DNA of 42,051 nucleotides. It comes from Bdellovibrionota bacterium (GTDB taxonomy: Bacteria > Bdellovibrionota > Bdellovibrionia > Bdellovibrionales > JAMPXM01). Below are positions 8,096 to 16,231 of the stretch, piece by piece (position 1 is the first letter of the stretch; every line of letters starts with the position of its first letter). Location of the stretch: positions 1-42,051 of the forward strand of contig CAUJGS010000026.1 in NCBI GenBank assembly GCA_963170185.1, read 5' to 3'. Below the pieces are notes generated by a model. That model made no database searches, had not been told where the DNA came from, and worked only from the letters and a program-made list of their open reading frames with translations. The translations under genes were made by a program, and so were the position numbers.

Positions 8096-11000
8096 GGCTT
8101 ACTCCCTTCGAACATACCCAGAACCTTCCATTCGAATCCGGGCACCAAGCGAGGAAGTTTTTCGACATCCACAGGCTCGGTCACATCTTGTTTCATATTC
8201 AATTTGTCGAGGCGCTGCTGAAGCTGGCCAGCTAGACCATCAAGTCGGGCGGTTTTTTTGGCCGCATCGATCGCTTGAGCCAGCGCTTCGATACCTTTTT
8301 CTTCCATCGGCAGCGCGATCTGTTCGATCTCTTTGGTAAAGGCGTTTTGATCGGACTCCGGCACATCCGAAGGCAGCTTCATCGACCGCACTGTTCGTGC
8401 GTAATCGACATAGAGATCGGCAAGCTTCGCCTGCGCCTCGATCGCCACACCTGGGTCACCCATGCGAGCCGCCGACTGATAGGCTTTTTGCGCCTTCTCC
8501 AACTTCTCCGTTTTAATCGCAAGCACGATCCCGATTCGCTCGACTCGCGCTTTCACGCTCTGTTGACGATATTCATCTTCCAGCACTCGCGCCTGAAGAA
8601 AGCGGGCACGAGCCGGAAGCGACTTCGCCATAGAAAGCTGAGACTCACGGCCGACAACTCGCTTCGCAAGATTGAACGCCCGGTTCGAATCGCCCGCCCG
8701 ATACACGGCTTCCGCTTCTTCAACCAAGAACTGACTCGTTTGCGGCTCCAAGCCAATCGATTCGATTTTCGTGCGAGCCGATGTTATTAATTTGTCGTCG
8801 CCGATTTCTTTCGCAAGCTGGAAGGCTTTTTCCAAACTCTCCGCTTGTTTGTCGCGCGAAAGACCTTTCTCATCGACGGCCTTTAAGAGACTACGAAAAG
8901 CTGTTTCCTTGGAGGTGCGATTCCCCGTCAAAGCGAGGAATTCCGAAGCCAACGAACGCCACATCGAAGCCTTTTCGGACTCCACTTCCGCCAGCGAGCT
9001 TGCGACCTCGGATGCAAGATCCAAACGCGCAATCGACTCGTAAGTCTGCGCCGCTTGCTGCAAACACTCTTTCACATTGGATGCGCCGGGAAACGACTTC
9101 GGCATCTGCGCGCACATACCCGCCGCTTCAGCCACTTCACCCGAACGGAACAGGATTTGGCTCGCATTCCACCAAGCTTTTGGCGCAAGCTCCGACCCCT
9201 TGTTGTCCATCGCAAAGGCGCGATACATATCGACAGCTTTGCGGTGCTCCTCTTTGTTTGAAGCCTTATGTTCCACTTCGCCGACCTCGGCGAACCAAGC
9301 CTCACGACGGATTTTGACCAGCTGGTCTTGGCGCGTTTTGTCCATCGCCTTGCCGCCACCCGAGGCTAACGACTCGGCCAATACCAATAGCTGCTGCGAG
9401 GCCTCTTTCAAGCCCCGGTAGTCTTTGCGAATATTCAAGATGTCGAGATACAGATCCTGAGCCTTCGCTGACTTCGGATGATCAAACGCCTCTTTGGACC
9501 AGCCAAGCTGCTTGAAGCCTATCGCCGCGATATCAAATTTCTCTTTCTCATAAGCGATGAAGGCGCGCTTGAAGCGAACATCCACCGCATACGGACCACG
9601 CGGCGCCATGTGCAGATAGCGATCGCCGAGCTTGGCAAACGCCGTCTCATCGGCATCCGACCATTTCGCTTCACCTACCGCCTTTTCCAAAGCGACCACC
9701 GCGCCATAAGACGCGTCCACGGCCAGCTTCGGATCGGTCTTCATCAGGTCAAACCCGACTTTTTTTGCCTGTGAGTTCTGCGACTCTTCGTAGACCAATG
9801 CGTAGTTTTCACTGGCTTCACGGAAGCGATTGCGAGCAAACATCAAATCCGCGTACGCATAGCGCACCTGCGCCGCTTCATGTCCGACGAGCTTCGTATT
9901 TCCGAGATAGATCTCATACGCCTTCAAAGCATAGTCCGCTGTCTCAGGAAGCTTGTCTTTCTTCCAGTAAGCGTGAAGTTTTGCCCCGAGCTTCTTGGAG
10001 ATCTCGACGACTTTCGCATCACACGGAGCACGTGGCTCAAGCTTTTCGCATACCTGATCCAGCGCCACGAGGTGCTGAACAGCGACGTCACGTTTTTTCT
10101 GACGATCGGCGTTCCAAATCAACTCATCGTGAACATCGGCGATGAGAGTGGTTTTGGGGATACGACTTAAGACATCACGCAGAACCACGTCGACTTCGCC
10201 GTATTTGGAATGTCGTTTGTATATTTCAACTAGGCGAAGAATGTACGGGACCGGGTCGAGATCGCGCGCTTGGCCCATGAAGTACGCCACCGCATCCTGG
10301 GGTTTTCTCATCTCCGAGAAGAAGAGAGCCATGTCACCCAGAGCTTCTTTTCGAAGATCAAGCTTCGCGGCTTCGGTTCCTTCTTTGGCGCGTGCGTGCC
10401 CGAAAGCGACGACCTCTTCAAGAAGCTTCAAGCCTCCGCCTTCGTCTTGCATGTTGTACTTCGCCCAAGCGGCTTTATAAAGACCATATGGGTAAACGCG
10501 CGCCGTTGGATGTTCTTTGATCTTCAAAAAATAGTTCAGCGCATTTGCGAACTGACGACGCGAGAACTGAATCTCGCCCAAAGACAACAGTGCATCCGGC
10601 ACGAGAATCGAGTTCGGGTGCTGACTCAAAAGCCGAAGGAACTGCTTTTCCGCGGCCGCATCGTCACCGACTTGTTGGTAGGCATAGGCCGTATTGAAGA
10701 CGACGACATCACGCGAACGAAATCTTGGAAAGCGGGCCTCAAGATCCAAGTAGATCTGGATAGCTCGACGGATCTGCTTTTTTTCCGAAGCCGAGCTCAC
10801 CAATTCTGGCGCGAAACGTGCGACCTGGTTAGAGTCCCGATGCACCTCGAAAAAACGCTCGGTGCGCGCACGTCGCATGTGAATCTCTCCCAAGCGGAAA
10901 AGAATCTCAGGTTCCATGCGAGTTCCTTTGTGTCGCACGCGTAGCTTTTCCAACTGCTCCAGCGCTCGCTTCTCCGAGCGCATAACAAGCATCTCTGTCT

Positions 11001-11163
11001 TAAGAGCCTTTAACTCGTTACCCTGCTCGTCTCCTGCACGCAGCTTCAACTCGTCTTCGATCGAGCGAGACTTATTGGAGCCCTTTGAGCTCTGTGCAAA
11101 GGCGGGCTCACCAAAGGCAAGACCGACCGTCAAAAGTGAGACTAAGGTAACCACGTTCTTCAT
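8092..11163 (-). CDS. Large exported TPR protein, GltD (AgnA)-like
   Basis: A 1023-residue protein with a signal peptide (MKNVVTLVSLLTVGLAFG..., cleavage near AFA-Q). Almost all of the rest is helical repeat of TPR/tol-pal YbgF type, with recognisable units such as YLDLEARFPRFRSRDVVVFN, AEKQFLRLLSQHPNS and ALLSLGEIQFSRRQFANALN. No transmembrane segment is seen after the signal, so the protein is predicted periplasmic. The ATG at 11163 overlaps the stop of the vWA gene (ATGA), and its own stop overlaps the next start. Large TPR proteins in this position (GltD/AgnA) form the periplasmic scaffold of the myxobacterial gliding machinery and link inner-membrane motors to the outer membrane. That role is proposed here from size, export and synteny. 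Confidence 0.82.
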   Translation of the reverse strand: MKNVVTLVSLLTVGLAFGEPAFAQSSKGSNKSRSIEDELKLRAGDEQGNELKALKTEMLVMRSEKRALEQLEKLRVRHKGTRMEPEILFRLGEIHMRRARTERFFEVHRDSNQVARFAPELVSSASEKKQIRRAIQIYLDLEARFPRFRSRDVVVFNTAYAYQQVGDDAAAEKQFLRLLSQHPNSILVPDALLSLGEIQFSRRQFANALNYFLKIKEHPTARVYPYGLYKAAWAKYNMQDEGGGLKLLEEVVAFGHARAKEGTEAAKLDLRKEALGDMALFFSEMRKPQDAVAYFMGQARDLDPVPYILRLVEIYKRHSKYGEVDVVLRDVLSRIPKTTLIADVHDELIWNADRQKKRDVAVQHLVALDQVCEKLEPRAPCDAKVVEISKKLGAKLHAYWKKDKLPETADYALKAYEIYLGNTKLVGHEAAQVRYAYADLMFARNRFREASENYALVYEESQNSQAKKVGFDLMKTDPKLAVDASYGAVVALEKAVGEAKWSDADETAFAKLGDRYLHMAPRGPYAVDVRFKRAFIAYEKEKFDIAAIGFKQLGWSKEAFDHPKSAKAQDLYLDILNIRKDYRGLKEASQQLLVLAESLASGGGKAMDKTRQDQLVKIRREAWFAEVGEVEHKASNKEEHRKAVDMYRAFAMDNKGSELAPKAWWNASQILFRSGEVAEAAGMCAQMPKSFPGASNVKECLQQAAQTYESIARLDLASEVASSLAEVESEKASMWRSLASEFLALTGNRTSKETAFRSLLKAVDEKGLSRDKQAESLEKAFQLAKEIGDDKLITSARTKIESIGLEPQTSQFLVEEAEAVYRAGDSNRAFNLAKRVVGRESQLSMAKSLPARARFLQARVLEDEYRQQSVKARVERIGIVLAIKTEKLEKAQKAYQSAARMGDPGVAIEAQAKLADLYVDYARTVRSMKLPSDVPESDQNAFTKEIEQIALPMEEKGIEALAQAIDAAKKTARLDGLAGQLQQRLDKLNMKQDVTEPVDVEKLPRLVPGFEWKVLGMFEGSKP

Positions 11164-12158
11164 TTTAACCCCGCAGGATCGAAATCAACCTTGATGCGTG
11201 CACCAGCTTTTGGAATCGCCGTGCCGTGGAAGCGAATGGCATTTGCCGCTTCACGGTAAGACCAGCCGTTGGTTTCGCTCTTAGGCACTTCGACGCCGTC
11301 GACAAAAACACGGATCGTTTCCACCTTGGGATCACGATCAAGTGGGAAGTCCGTGAGAACTTCCAAAACCCGAGAGCGAACATTGGTCAATGCGCGCTTG
11401 AAATCCGCGTCGCAAATCGACTCTTTTGAGCCGGCGCTCGCTGTCGCAAGATCCATGTAGCGAAGACCCGGCGAAGCAAACCCCCACTCTGCCGTCTTGC
11501 AAGCGCTATCCGTCGAGGTCACGCCCATGAAGTGCGCAAGCCAGCTACGGTCGCCATACGGCAAGAGCGGTTTCAAGAAGTCCAACGCCGCGACGTAGTC
11601 GATAGCATTGCTGGACTGATCTTCTTCATTGGTAAGAAAAATGACGTTTAGTAGCGCATCCTGGCGAAGAAAGCCTTCGTTCGCCGCGCCCGGCGACGAA
11701 AGACGAAGTGCCTCCATCATTGCTTCGCGGCCGCGTTCGACAGGTGAACCGCTTTCACCGGCTCGGATACGACCTGCCAATAGCCCGATCAGATTTGGCG
11801 TGTTCTTATTCAAAACTTTGGGTGTTCCGGCTTGGGCCAAAAGCTCCCCGCGCGCGCCGCTTCCGCTCATATCCATTGTCGTCACACCGATTTGGTAATC
11901 GAGGCCCGTCGCATTGAGGCCCTCGATAAACAACGGAACTTGATTCGCAAGCAAGTTTTGGTGTTTGGCCATTGACGAACTCGTGTCGACCACCCACAAA
12001 ACATCGACTTCCGAATTATAGGTCACCTGTTGACCGAAGTTTTTCGACTCCTCTTCAACAGCGAAGGTCTGAGCGCCACATCCCGCAAGGCCACTCATCG
12101 CCAATGAAGCCAGCAGAATCATTTTCGCGTTCTGCAACACTAATTGCACCGTCTTCAT
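11160..12158 (-). CDS. cglB: von Willebrand A-domain lipoprotein, CglB-like candidate adhesin
   Basis: A 332-residue lipoprotein starting at the ATG at 12158. GGAAAGG lies upstream and the ATG overlaps the preceding stop; a 52-codon upstream extension in frame is rejected as it would bury the signal. The signal sequence ends in lipobox LAGC (about residues 20-23). The vWA domain begins with VDVLWVVDTSSSM, whose DTSSS fits the metal-ion-dependent adhesion motif DxSxS, followed by TTMDMSG and the strand VIFLTNEEDQ. A C-terminal domain with RVFVDGVEVP and IRFHGTAIPKAGA is typical of vWA lipoproteins in predatory deltaproteobacteria-like groups. In Myxococcus the vWA lipoprotein CglB is the surface adhesin that couples the gliding machine to the substrate. 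The equivalent role is inferred from fold, lipidation and operon context. Confidence 0.82.
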   Translation of the reverse strand: MKTVQLVLQNAKMILLASLAMSGLAGCGAQTFAVEEESKNFGQQVTYNSEVDVLWVVDTSSSMAKHQNLLANQVPLFIEGLNATGLDYQIGVTTMDMSGSGARGELLAQAGTPKVLNKNTPNLIGLLAGRIRAGESGSPVERGREAMMEALRLSSPGAANEGFLRQDALLNVIFLTNEEDQSSNAIDYVAALDFLKPLLPYGDRSWLAHFMGVTSTDSACKTAEWGFASPGLRYMDLATASAGSKESICDADFKRALTNVRSRVLEVLTDFPLDRDPKVETIRVFVDGVEVPKSETNGWSYREAANAIRFHGTAIPKAGARIKVDFDPAGLK

Positions 12159-13018
12159 GCCGCTGCCTTTCCGCTGCTGCCGTCGTTCTTCCCTGTCGCC
12201 CACGTGTCGATCTGCGACCGAACGTTTTTGTCGAGATCCGAGAATTTCATGCCGTAGACGACCGGAGATTTTGGGTCGCCTGCATGCAGAACACGACGAC
12301 TCATCACTTCGCACGACGTATTGAACGCCGGAGTTTCTTTCGAGGGCTTGATGTGAACGTGAACCTTGTCACCAACTTTGAGCTCTCCCTCAAGCAGCGT
12401 AAGGCTCATACCACCAGCGCCAAGCTCGTGAGATTTTCCCTTAAAGAGCTTCTGATGATTGTGAACGAGTATCGAACCCTCAAATGTCGCGCGTGCGTAA
12501 CGACGGCGAAAGAAGACTTCATTTAAAGTACCGCCGAGTTTGTCGCTTAAGGTGAGACGAAGTTTTTGAATCGCTTCGGGCTGAAACTCGGGAAGCGTCG
12601 CCAAACGCGCCCACTTCGCGAGCTTCTTGTTCCAAACGTAGTCCCAGTCCTGAAGGCCCTTTTCTTGCGTGAGACGAACGAGTTCCAAGTACTCAAATGG
12701 CCCAAAACGATGATCGCCTTTTAGCACGAACCATTCAGCCACGGCCGGAGAATCCTCAGTGCCGCCCTTTGCCTCTTGCACAAGCGTCAAGCGAAGCTGT
12801 TCCCAGAATTCCGAATGCTTGGCAAACGACGGATGAGTTGCAATCGCCACCCAGTCTTGAAGATTTTCATCGTAGATGTGATCAAATGGATCCAACTCTC
12901 GGCGCTCAACTCGAGCGAGGATATCCGTCACGGTGAAACGCCCGATCGGCGTCTCGCCACGCGCGACGTGAAACTGCAAACCTTGGCTTTCATTCTGGTT
13001 TTCAAAAGTTGAATTCAT
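12155..13018 (-). CDS. Tandem GYF-like plus PilZ-domain protein
   Basis: A 287-residue cytoplasmic protein without signal or membrane segment. Residues about 13-65 and 97-145 are two GYF_2-like domains; the second carries the FGPFEYLEL turn and ends in W-ARLATLPEF. Residues about 175-280 form a PilZ domain. The first c-di-GMP motif is present as RRRYAR (RxxxR), but the second, usually (D/N)xSxxG, reads ELGAGG, so binding may be altered or lost. The ATG at 13018 has a good GAGAGGAA site. It is the first gene of the gliding-like operon and its stop overlaps the vWA start (ATGA). A role as the cytoplasmic input, with PilZ sensing c-di-GMP and GYF domains binding proline-rich partners, is inference. 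Confidence 0.85.
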   Translation of the reverse strand: MNSTFENQNESQGLQFHVARGETPIGRFTVTDILARVERRELDPFDHIYDENLQDWVAIATHPSFAKHSEFWEQLRLTLVQEAKGGTEDSPAVAEWFVLKGDHRFGPFEYLELVRLTQEKGLQDWDYVWNKKLAKWARLATLPEFQPEAIQKLRLTLSDKLGGTLNEVFFRRRYARATFEGSILVHNHQKLFKGKSHELGAGGMSLTLLEGELKVGDKVHVHIKPSKETPAFNTSCEVMSRRVLHAGDPKSPVVYGMKFSDLDKNVRSQIDTWATGKNDGSSGKAAA

Positions 13019-13046
13019 GTCGATTCCTCTCCCAAGATTTATCGGC

Positions 13047-13141
13047 CTGAGAACAGAGGGCCTCGAGCACCCCTCCTAGGACGAGGAGGCAAAACCTTTG
13101 CGAATTCAGAGTTTTAAGTGGGAACTATGGAGGGTTCTCAG
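13047..13141 (-). promoter_or_regulatory. Nested inverted repeats in the operon leader
   Basis: CTGAGAAC (13047-13054) and GTTCTCAG (13134-13141) are exact 8-base inverted copies. Inside them CCTCCT (13072-13077) and AGGAGG (13084-13089) form a second 6-base stem. As RNA on the minus strand the region just before the PilZ ribosome site could fold. No known riboswitch motif was recognised. Confidence 0.4.
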
Positions 13142-13167
13142 ACGATCCTGTCGAATCGCTGGACGAA

Positions 13168-13222
13168 AAACAGAAGTTTGCGAGAACAAGTGCGTGCAAA
13201 GGCGAGACACCCAAACAGAAGT
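13168..13222. repeat. Direct repeat pair AAACAGAAGT, 45-base period
   Basis: The decamer AAACAGAAGT occurs at 13168-13177 and again at 13213-13222. The 45-base spacing is a little over four helical turns, as in paired activator sites. The factor is unknown and the function is inferred from position upstream of the operon. Confidence 0.5.
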
Positions 13223-13253
13223 CCACGATCCCGCTAGCAAATTCGCCAGACCA

Positions 13254-13272
13254 AAGCCGCGAATCGCGGCTT
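13254..13272 (-). terminator. Perfect 8-base hairpin downstream of phnE
   Basis: AAGCCGCG, loop AAT, CGCGGCTT is a perfect palindrome about 155 bases past the phnE stop. On the minus strand it is followed only by a short TTT run, so it is at best a weak intrinsic terminator; it could equally be a protein-binding palindrome. Confidence 0.4.
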
Positions 13273-13427
13273 CACACGCATTTCAAAAATGTGACTCAAG
13301 ACGAATCAGAGAGTTCGAAAATTCGTCGAAAACTTCGACACGGATTCGATAGCCGTCGCGCCTATCTCACGCACGTACCCAAGCGCTACGCCGCACAAGC
13401 CAGCGCCAGTAGTTTCACATGTGCGAA

Positions 13428-14498
13428 TTACTTAATAGCGGCGCGGACGTGGGACGAGAAGGCATCCATAATCCACACCACGGCGGCGATGACGAAGATG
13501 ATACAACCGACCTGAGGCCACATCGCCTGACCGTTGTACTCGGCCAACATCACGCCGATTCCGCCACCGCCGACGAATCCGAGGATTGTCGCCATACGCA
13601 CGTTCGTGTCCCAGCGATAAACGGTGTAGCTGATGTAAGGCAAAACAACCTGCGGAACAACGGCGAACCAAATCACCTGCAAGCGCGAAGCGCCCGTCGA
13701 CTCGATACCTTCAATCGGACCGTCCTCAATACCTTCGACGATTTCCGAGTACTGTTTGGCAAGCGACGCAATCGAGTGAACCATCAACGCAAGCATCCCC
13801 GCAAACGGACCGAAGCTTGCCCAGATCGAGAAAATAATCGCCCACAAGATCGGCTCGATCGAGCGCGAAACGTTAAACACCGTTCGCAAAACAGCGTAGA
13901 CGGTGAAACCCAGCTTCGAGCCGCCCATGATGTTTCTCGCCATCAAGAAACTCAAAACAAACGCCACAGGTACCGCGATCACAGTCGCGATGAAGGCGAT
14001 GTAGATCGTCTCAACAACCTTCACGATCGCTTTCGGAAGGATCGACCAGTCTGGCGAGAAGAGTTCACCAAAGAGTCGCATCGCATGATAGAAACGATCT
14101 GCCTCCAAGAGCTTCAGCACGTCGATCTCGGTCATCTTGATGCCGACCAACGTCGTCACCACCACCGTGAGAATCATCTGCATGCCCCAGAACGTGCGAT
14201 AAATCGGCGTCGCCAGTTCTTCCGTCGACTTCATACGGAGATGCGCGGGAGCATAAATCTGCCAGCCTAGAGTTTTGATCCCCGTCTTGTTGACCACGAC
14301 AGACACGATTGCCATCAACACGGCTACACCGAAAAACGCAGTCGCCAGAGTCGGAACCCGTGGAACAATGTCGGCTTCGCCCCAGCCTGTAAACACAAGA
14401 CCGGCGAAGATCAAATAAGCACCGACAAACGCGTCGAGAATCGTTCTGCGCACAGCCGCGCCGGTTTCTGCCGTCTCCATAGTAGTCGATTGCGCCAT
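13428..14498 (-). CDS. phnE: Phosphonate/phosphite-type ABC transporter permease
   Basis: A 356-residue inner-membrane permease of the PhnE family with about six hydrophobic helices. The coupling (EAA-like) loop is clear at about residues 245-275 (EGIEDGPIEGIESTGAS followed by VVPQV), and the family's C-terminal GFVGGGGIG motif is present. It is longer than many PhnE proteins (260-290) because of an N-terminal extension with extra helices (about 20-70). The ATG at 14498 has AGAGG upstream and starts 9 bases after the phnC stop. It forms the membrane channel for the ligand delivered by the PhnD-like lipoprotein. No C-P lyase or phosphonatase gene is present nearby, so the actual substrate (phosphonate, phosphite or another anion) is open. 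Confidence 0.92.
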   Translation of the reverse strand: MAQSTTMETAETGAAVRRTILDAFVGAYLIFAGLVFTGWGEADIVPRVPTLATAFFGVAVLMAIVSVVVNKTGIKTLGWQIYAPAHLRMKSTEELATPIYRTFWGMQMILTVVVTTLVGIKMTEIDVLKLLEADRFYHAMRLFGELFSPDWSILPKAIVKVVETIYIAFIATVIAVPVAFVLSFLMARNIMGGSKLGFTVYAVLRTVFNVSRSIEPILWAIIFSIWASFGPFAGMLALMVHSIASLAKQYSEIVEGIEDGPIEGIESTGASRLQVIWFAVVPQVVLPYISYTVYRWDTNVRMATILGFVGGGGIGVMLAEYNGQAMWPQVGCIIFVIAAVVWIMDAFSSHVRAAIK

Positions 14499-14507
14499 GT
14501 CTAACCT

Positions 14508-15290
14508 CTAGTTGATGTGAACTTCTTTAGCGCCTTCACCGTAGATCTGCGCAAACCATTTGTCGTCGATGTCACTAGGCGAACCTTCGTAAACAAGCTT
14601 CCCGCCTTTAAGCGCAATCACGCGCGTGGCATACTGGCGAACCAGCGAGAGGAAGTGAAGGTTACAAATGATCGTGAGCCCAAGCTCCTGATTCACGCGA
14701 CGAAGATAGTCCATGACGATGTGGCAAGTTGCAGGGTCCAAGCTTGCAACCGGCTCATCAGCCAAAAGCAAGTCTGGTGACTGCGTCAGCGCACGCGCGA
14801 TCGCGACACGTTGCTGCTGTCCACCCGAAAGCTGAGCGGCACGAAAGTGCGCCTTGTCTTGAATGCCCACAAGCCGCAGGTATTCCATCGCTCGTTTCTC
14901 GTCTTCCTTCGCGTACAAGCCCAGCATCGACCGAAGCGAACCTGTCGAACCAAGCGAGCCGTAAAGGACGTTGTTCAAAACCGAGTGACGAGGGATCAGG
15001 TTGAAATGCTGAAAGATCATGCCCATCGTGCGGCGGATCTTTAGGATCTCGTTGCCTTCGGCTTGCGCGATATCGTGTTCGACCCCCGCTTTGTCGGTGT
15101 AGAGAATCTCGCCGGAAGTCGGATGATGCAGCCGATTCAAACAGCGAAGCATCGTCGATTTCCCGGAACCCGAAAGTCCAATGACAACCAAAAACTCGCC
15201 CCGCTTAACGTCAAACGAAACGCCTTTCAGCGCCTGTGTGCCATTCGGGTAAGTCTTTACGAGATTGCGAACCGAAAGAATATTGCTCAT
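14508..15290 (-). CDS. phnC: Phosphonate/phosphite-type ABC transporter ATPase
   Basis: A 260-residue ATPase with all ABC motifs: Walker [11 protein letters not shown]-loop FQHFNLIPR, signature LSGGQQQR, Walker B LLLADEP and the D-loop SLDP. The switch histidine is in NLHFLSL. PhnC proteins of phosphonate importers show the same unusual CNLHFL region rather than the common THD motif. The ATG at 15290 overlaps the stop of the phnD-like gene (ATGA), so the two are translated together. It powers the PhnE channel at the inner membrane. Confidence 0.93.
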   Translation of the reverse strand: MSNILSVRNLVKTYPNGTQALKGVSFDVKRGEFLVVIGLSGSGKSTMLRCLNRLHHPTSGEILYTDKAGVEHDIAQAEGNEILKIRRTMGMIFQHFNLIPRHSVLNNVLYGSLGSTGSLRSMLGLYAKEDEKRAMEYLRLVGIQDKAHFRAAQLSGGQQQRVAIARALTQSPDLLLADEPVASLDPATCHIVMDYLRRVNQELGLTIICNLHFLSLVRQYATRVIALKGGKLVYEGSPSDIDDKWFAQIYGEGAKEVHIN

Positions 15291-16231
15291 TTTTTCTGAC
15301 CCAAAAGATCGTCTGCCGACTTATTGAGGCTCTTGAGCATCTTGCGGACAGGCTCGTAATCGGCATCCGTCGCCGGCTCGATCGCCGTTACACCATAAAC
15401 AGCTTTGAACGCTTCCATACCCTCTGGTGTTTTCACCATTGCCAAGAAGGCGTCCGCGATCGTCTTCTTCATTTCTTCCGGCATATCTTTGCGGAACACG
15501 ATTGGATCGTTAGGAATCTCGTCTGTCAGTTGAATGATTTCGATCTTCGACTCGACATCCGGATACTGCGTGCGCACGAGACGACGCGCATCTTGAATGC
15601 CTTCTTTCTCATCCGGCGGTGAATAAAATGTCGCGCCCGCGTCTGCCTGCCCCTGGTAAACCATCGAGACAACGCTATCGTGCTTCATCGCAAACACCGG
15701 ATCGCCACCCAGCTTGATACCCGCATCGTTCAACATCTTCAGCGGCAAGAGGTAACCCGACATCGAGGCCGCGTCGACAAACGCGATTCGCATTCCTTGC
15801 AGGTCTTGAATCGACTTGAAACGGCCTTTTTTCGCGATGAACTGCGATTGATAAGTCTTCTTCCCGTGACGAATGACGATCAAACGCGCTTCCGCTTGGT
15901 ACTTGTCGTTGGCTTTGATGTATCCCGAGGTGTTGAGCGCCGCAACGTCAGCCCCTTTTGAGCCGAAAGCCTCGATCACGGCGATGTAGGATTGAGGGAT
16001 TTTGATCTCGAATTTATAAGGCGTGTTTTTCTCGAGCCACTCTTTCATGACCTTCGAGTTCGAATCGATGACTTTGGCGTCGACGCTTGGAACGAAGAAG
16101 AGCTTAACGGGGTTTTCTGCCGTCCCGAGTTCCGCTTTTTTGAAGGTGCAACCAGATGTCGCCAAACCCGTTGCCGCGAGGACCACCGACAATGACAGGA
16201 CAAAACAGTTCAGATTCTTGAACGCATTCAC
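15287..16231 (-). CDS. phnD: Phosphonate/phosphite-type substrate-binding lipoprotein
   Basis: A 314-residue periplasmic binding protein. The GTG at 16231 is chosen because AAAGGGGG lies seven bases upstream and a lipoprotein signal follows directly; an in-frame extension to 16330 has no such support. The probable lipid-attachment cysteine is in LATSGC (about residue 28). The Phosphonate-bd fold is recognised by AALNTSGYI, the ligand-loop pattern VDAASMSGYLLP (usual form D-x-x-S-x-S-G-Y) and DAGATFY. Lipid attachment is less usual for proteobacterial PhnD but common in other lineages. It is the first gene of the importer operon. Ligand identity cannot be read; related proteins bind phosphonates, phosphite or phosphate. 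Confidence 0.9.
   Translation of the reverse strand: MNAFKNLNCFVLSLSVVLAATGLATSGCTFKKAELGTAENPVKLFFVPSVDAKVIDSNSKVMKEWLEKNTPYKFEIKIPQSYIAVIEAFGSKGADVAALNTSGYIKANDKYQAEARLIVIRHGKKTYQSQFIAKKGRFKSIQDLQGMRIAFVDAASMSGYLLPLKMLNDAGIKLGGDPVFAMKHDSVVSMVYQGQADAGATFYSPPDEKEGIQDARRLVRTQYPDVESKIEIIQLTDEIPNDPIVFRKDMPEEMKKTIADAFLAMVKTPEGMEAFKAVYGVTAIEPATDADYEPVRKMLKSLNKSADDLLGQKK

Larger units (their letters stand above)
13019..13427. other. 409-base non-coding region, probable leader of the gliding-like operon
   Basis: Lies between the phnE stop and the PilZ start, both on the minus strand. Short open frames here (for example 13098-13352 on the plus strand) show no family features and I do not regard them as genes. 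It contains a 10-base direct repeat pair, two inverted repeats and a hairpin, each listed separately. A weak sigma-70-like pair, TCGACA with CATAGT (19-base gap), is readable on the minus strand around 13130-13160, but it is not convincing alone. Confidence 0.6.

Noticed and set aside
12158-12314. 52-codon N-terminal extension of the vWA protein
   Set aside because: It would place a charged Arg-rich stretch before the lipoprotein signal, and the ATG at 12158 has its own ribosome site.
13039-13046. Exact match to the sigma-28 minus-10 element GCCGATAA on the minus strand, about 25 bases before the PilZ start
   Set aside because: The minus-35 position at the usual 15-base spacing reads CGAG, not TAAA, and one exact 8-mer is expected by chance in a window of this size on two strands.
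13098-13352. 84-residue plus-strand open frame in the non-coding region
   Set aside because: Low hydrophobicity, high Arg/Lys/Ser, no ribosome site, antisense to the leader of the operon.
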